Source: Syntrophomonadaceae bacterium | GTDB lineage: Bacteria > Bacillota_D > Dethiobacteria > DTU022 | DNA length: 7,471 bases | Direction: 5' to 3' | Assembly: GCA_003562605.1 (NCBI GenBank) | Contig: PWUG01000424.1 | Coordinates: 1 to 7,471, forward strand | Shown here: in pieces, positions 5,830-7,471 of the stretch | Position numbering within the stretch: position 1 is the stretch's first letter | Layout of the letters: each line of letters starts with the position of its first letter | Made by a program: the position numbers and the translations under genes | Notes under the pieces: generated by a model | The model's database searches: none | What the model saw: the letters and a program-made list of their open reading frames with translations, nothing else | What the model was told of the DNA's origin: nothing

Positions 5830-6309
5830 TTACTGGATGCTGATCCCATCAAACAGGCCAACGCTGTTAAACCCATCGTCCAATATATTCCTGCATCCAA
5901 GCTGCAAGGTGTAAAACCCGTCCGCTGGCGCTGTCCATTCCCAATATTGCCAATCGGTTTCACCATAATCCCCTACGTCTGCGACGCTCTTTTGCCAGAT
6001 GGTTTCTGTTCCGCTGTTGACCATGACCACTACCGCGTCATCGTCAAAAGGAGAATAATCTCGGGCGTCAAAGGCGGCCCATCCGGAGACTATATCACCG
6101 GCATCCAAATAGATCTCCTGGCTGACGAAATTATATGTGCCCTCACCCAAGCCACCTGCAGTTACTGTGGCAAAATAGCTGCCTTCCTGTGGTAAGAACT
6201 GAGTGTTCCCATAGCTATAATACTCAGTAACCACTTCGTGCTTGTCTGCAGGACCCGTTAAGGTCCAACCTGTAAAGTCACCGACCTCAAATCCACCATT
6301 TAGTATTAC
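5830..6309 (-). pseudogene. C-terminal fragment of a secreted beta-sandwich (NGGFE..GWT) protein
   Basis: The minus-strand frame from the intron boundary (about 6309) to TAA at 5830-5832 encodes about 159 residues. It begins VILNGGFEVGDFTGWTLTGP and ends GLFDGISIQ. The NGGFE-x-GDFTGW opening is a familiar start of lectin-like/jelly-roll domains in bacterial extracellular proteins, often just after a signal peptide or a preceding domain. Aspartate-rich DARDYSPFDDDAV could bind calcium. No signal peptide or ribosome binding site is present: the sequence directly upstream is the 3' end of a group II intron, so the 5' exon has been lost or displaced. Reading through the intron stays in frame to a TGA at 6346-6348, which is probably accidental. 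A GTG at 6234 is an unlikely start because the domain extends upstream of it. The gene has its own terminator at 5748-5786. Confidence 0.75.
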
Positions 6310-6425
6310 ATTCCCACCTATCCTCTTAAGGATTTCGGTAGGGCTTCACCGTGCGTGCGGCTTTCACCGCACACGGCGATCCGTCAACGGTTCTAAAGTG
6401 CAAAAGGGGAGTTTTTCTTCTCCAG
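6310..6425 (-). mobile_element. Group II (IIC-like) intron 3' remnant, copy B, with domains V and VI
   Basis: On the minus strand 6378-6347 is a textbook 32-nt domain V. A 7-bp lower helix CGCCGTG/CACGGTG, a single T, a 5-bp upper helix GCGGT/GCCGC with a GAAA tetraloop, and an ACG on the 3' side (bulge) match the organelle and bacterial pattern. The first triplet is CGC, the catalytic triad form of class IIC. Four bases later domain VI folds (6342-6313): CCTACC/GGTGGG outside, ATCCT/AGGAT inside. A bulged A (complement of 6319) lies where the branch point should be, about 8-9 nt before a probable 3' splice site near 6310 (AAT). Domains I-IV and the reverse transcriptase are gone. Confidence 0.82.
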
Positions 6426-6533
6426 AGGTGGGGAAGCCTCCAGAGGTCAATCAAAAGACATAATAAATCTACAGTCAGTATCACTGGTTTTCTTGTGTAG
6501 TATTACCTTCTACAACGATTATAATAGTCCTCT
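6426..6533. other. Intergenic stretch without a recognisable gene
   Basis: I see no gene here. A 10-bp direct repeat CTCCAGAGGT occurs at 6420-6429 and 6438-6447. TAGTATTAC at 6498-6506 repeats the same nine bases at 6301-6309, so a short direct repeat brackets intron remnant B. A minus-strand frame ending near 6478 (TIIIVVEGNTTQENQ) is too short to assign. Confidence 0.4.
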
Positions 6534-7090
6534 TTATATTAACAATTTTTTAATACTTTTCTGATTTGAGTTCCTTCCTGTAACTCCTTCGTAACCTTGA
6601 TCCACTTCGTCTCCATCAGAGATTACGTTTCCATCGCTATCATAAAGCACAATTGTTGGCACGAAGAAGGCTATTCCGCAGTCTACGGTGGTGCTCTCTG
6701 AATCTGTGCTGCTCTGCACTTTTACTGTGGTCTCTCCTGCATATTCATCTCCGGTATCGTAGACAAATTGGCCTGAAACGTTTTCATTGACATCTAGGCT
6801 GTAGGTTTTAGAATCAACCACTTCACCGTCTAATACGAGGTTTACTGTATCAAAAGCGTCAACGGTTCCTACATTTTCTAGGTCGAAGTCTACGGTTAGC
6901 TCGCCTGAGACTTCCCCTGTTTCGCAGCATCCTTCTATTTCGCATGCAGCAGAGACATTCGAGACCTCGATGTCGCCTACCTGGATTTCCTTGCCGCCTG
7001 GTGTGACTTCATCGGTGGCCGAACCTAGGTCGATCTGGTTAAGCGCACAATAGCAGCCACCTTCAAGCCTGCCCTTCTTTATGGGATACT
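6534..7090 (-). pseudogene. Secreted CARDB-like protein fragment, cut by IS66
   Basis: A minus-strand frame runs from the IS66 boundary at 7090 to TAA at 6534-6536, about 184 residues. The central part, from IQVGDIEVSNVSAAC through LTVDFDLENVGTVDAFD to NLVLDGEVVDSKTYSLDV, and the Gly/Thr-rich strands after it resemble a CARDB-type beta-sandwich. That fold is found in extracellular adhesins and S-layer-associated proteins. Six cysteines are unusual for a Bacillota exported domain: CYC in GGCYCALNQ, ACEIEGCC, and VDCG. The 5' part lies beyond or was removed by IS66. The last 15 residues (GRNSNQKSIKKLLI) are lysine-rich and unlike the acidic domain, suggesting a frameshift or junction near 6580. 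It may be the N-terminal partner of the beta-sandwich fragment at 5830-6309, but that is only inferred from orientation and order. Confidence 0.65.
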
Positions 7091-7125
7091 GTAAAAAATA
7101 ATCCCATGAGCATGAGGGTTTTTAC

Positions 7126-7446
7126 GTGAACAAGGAAGAGCGTGAACAACTTAGGAAAGACTGGGAAGTCAGGATGGCTGATTTTAAGGCCAGCGGGCAG
7201 ACTGCCAAGGAATGGTGTAATGCTAATAATATCAAGCGCAGCAAGCTGCATTACTGGCTTCGCAAATTCGGATCAAATGAACAATCTTTTAAATCATCAC
7301 AATGGCTGCCCGTAGAAGTAGACGATACACACTCTAACAGCCACATAGTCGTCATTAAAATTGGCAAAGCAGTTGTAGAAGTAAAACCCGGCTATAATAG
7401 AGAACTGCTTTTTGATATTTTAAGAACCCTTTCTGCACTATGCTAG
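7126..7446 (+). CDS. tnpA: IS66 accessory protein TnpA
   Basis: 106 residues from GTG at 7126, with GAGGG (7114-7118) 7 nt upstream, to TAG at 7444-7446. The N-terminal half contains a helix-turn-helix with the IS66 signature: GQTAKEWCNANNIKRSKLHY at about residues 24-43, then WLRKF. The C-terminal half, including NSHIVVIKIGKAVVEVKPGY, is the short beta segment typical of TnpA. In IS66 elements TnpA and TnpB are needed with the TnpC DDE transposase for efficient transposition; TnpA probably binds DNA. Length is normal for the family. The stop codon overlaps the tnpB start, indicating translational coupling. Its ribosome binding site can be buried in the terminal hairpin. Confidence 0.92.
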   Translation: MNKEEREQLRKDWEVRMADFKASGQTAKEWCNANNIKRSKLHYWLRKFGSNEQSFKSSQWLPVEVDDTHSNSHIVVIKIGKAVVEVKPGYNRELLFDILRTLSALC

Positions 7447-7471
7447 GTGAAGCTGCAGTAGACCGGGTGTA
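7440..7471 (+). CDS. tnpB: IS66 accessory protein TnpB, N-terminus only
   Basis: ATG at 7440 lies inside the last codons of tnpA (ATGCTAG overlap of 7 nt). The ten visible full codons read MLGEAAVDRV, followed by the first two bases of a Tyr codon, which fits TnpB proteins beginning M-L-x-x-x-x-V-x-x-V-Y before the ACG-x-T-D motif. It runs off the right edge, so identity rests on context and overlap rather than on a domain. Confidence 0.75.
   Translation, partial: MLGEAAVDRV

Larger units (their letters stand above)
7091..7471 (+). mobile_element. IS66-family insertion sequence, left end
   Basis: tnpA followed by an overlapping tnpB is the IS66 gene order. The element probably begins at GTAAAAAATAATCCC (7091): IS66 ends typically begin GTAA, and the minus-strand host frame is recognisable up to this point. 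GTAAAAA (7091-7097) and TTTTTAC (7119-7125) are inverted repeats, with CCC/GGG pairing inside. The 8 bp GGGATACT (7083-7090) would be the target duplication, but the right end lies outside the window. Confidence 0.8.

Noticed and set aside
5947..6463. Plus-strand open frames at 5947-6195 and 6242-6463
   Set aside because: They are antisense to the beta-sandwich fragment and to intron domains V-VI. Their composition is atypical and they show no family match.

Overview
The window looks like an accessory region of a Bacillota genome, most likely Clostridia. Strong GGAGG-type ribosome binding sites, long Sec signal peptides on two secreted proteases, a class I cyclic-di-GMP riboswitch, rho-independent terminators and IS256/IS66-type insertion sequences support this. 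The species cannot be named from sequence alone.

Left part (1-2054): the 5' two-thirds or more of a minus-strand gene for a secreted subtilisin-like (S8) protease, with its own promoter. It runs off the left edge.

Centre (about 2130-4930): a relic of an IS256-family element (a transposase scrap plus one terminal inverted repeat) is followed by a probable promoter whose -35 box lies in the IS end. The leader then carries two overlapping, mutually exclusive hairpins and a c-di-GMP-I (GEMM-I) aptamer. Next comes a large gene for a secreted matrixin-like zinc metalloprotease with an N-terminal beta domain, an InlB-B-type repeat, a short leucine-rich segment and four 49-residue FG-GAP/VCBS-like repeats encoded by an exact 147-bp tandem array. 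The two secreted proteases are divergent. The metalloprotease, and only it, appears to be under second-messenger control.

Right part (4931-7471): mostly gene debris on both strands. It holds a terminator, a HicA-family toxin gene with a frameshifted 3' end, a second terminator, a short minus-strand C-terminal scrap, two 3' ends of group II (IIC-like) introns in the same orientation, the secreted beta-sandwich protein fragment lying between them with its own terminator, a Cys-containing CARDB-like fragment, and the left end of an IS66-family element (tnpA and the start of tnpB) that cuts that fragment.

The most interesting signals are the paired intron domain V hairpins, which differ by compensatory changes, and the layered leader of the metalloprotease gene (IS-derived promoter, competing hairpins, c-di-GMP aptamer).
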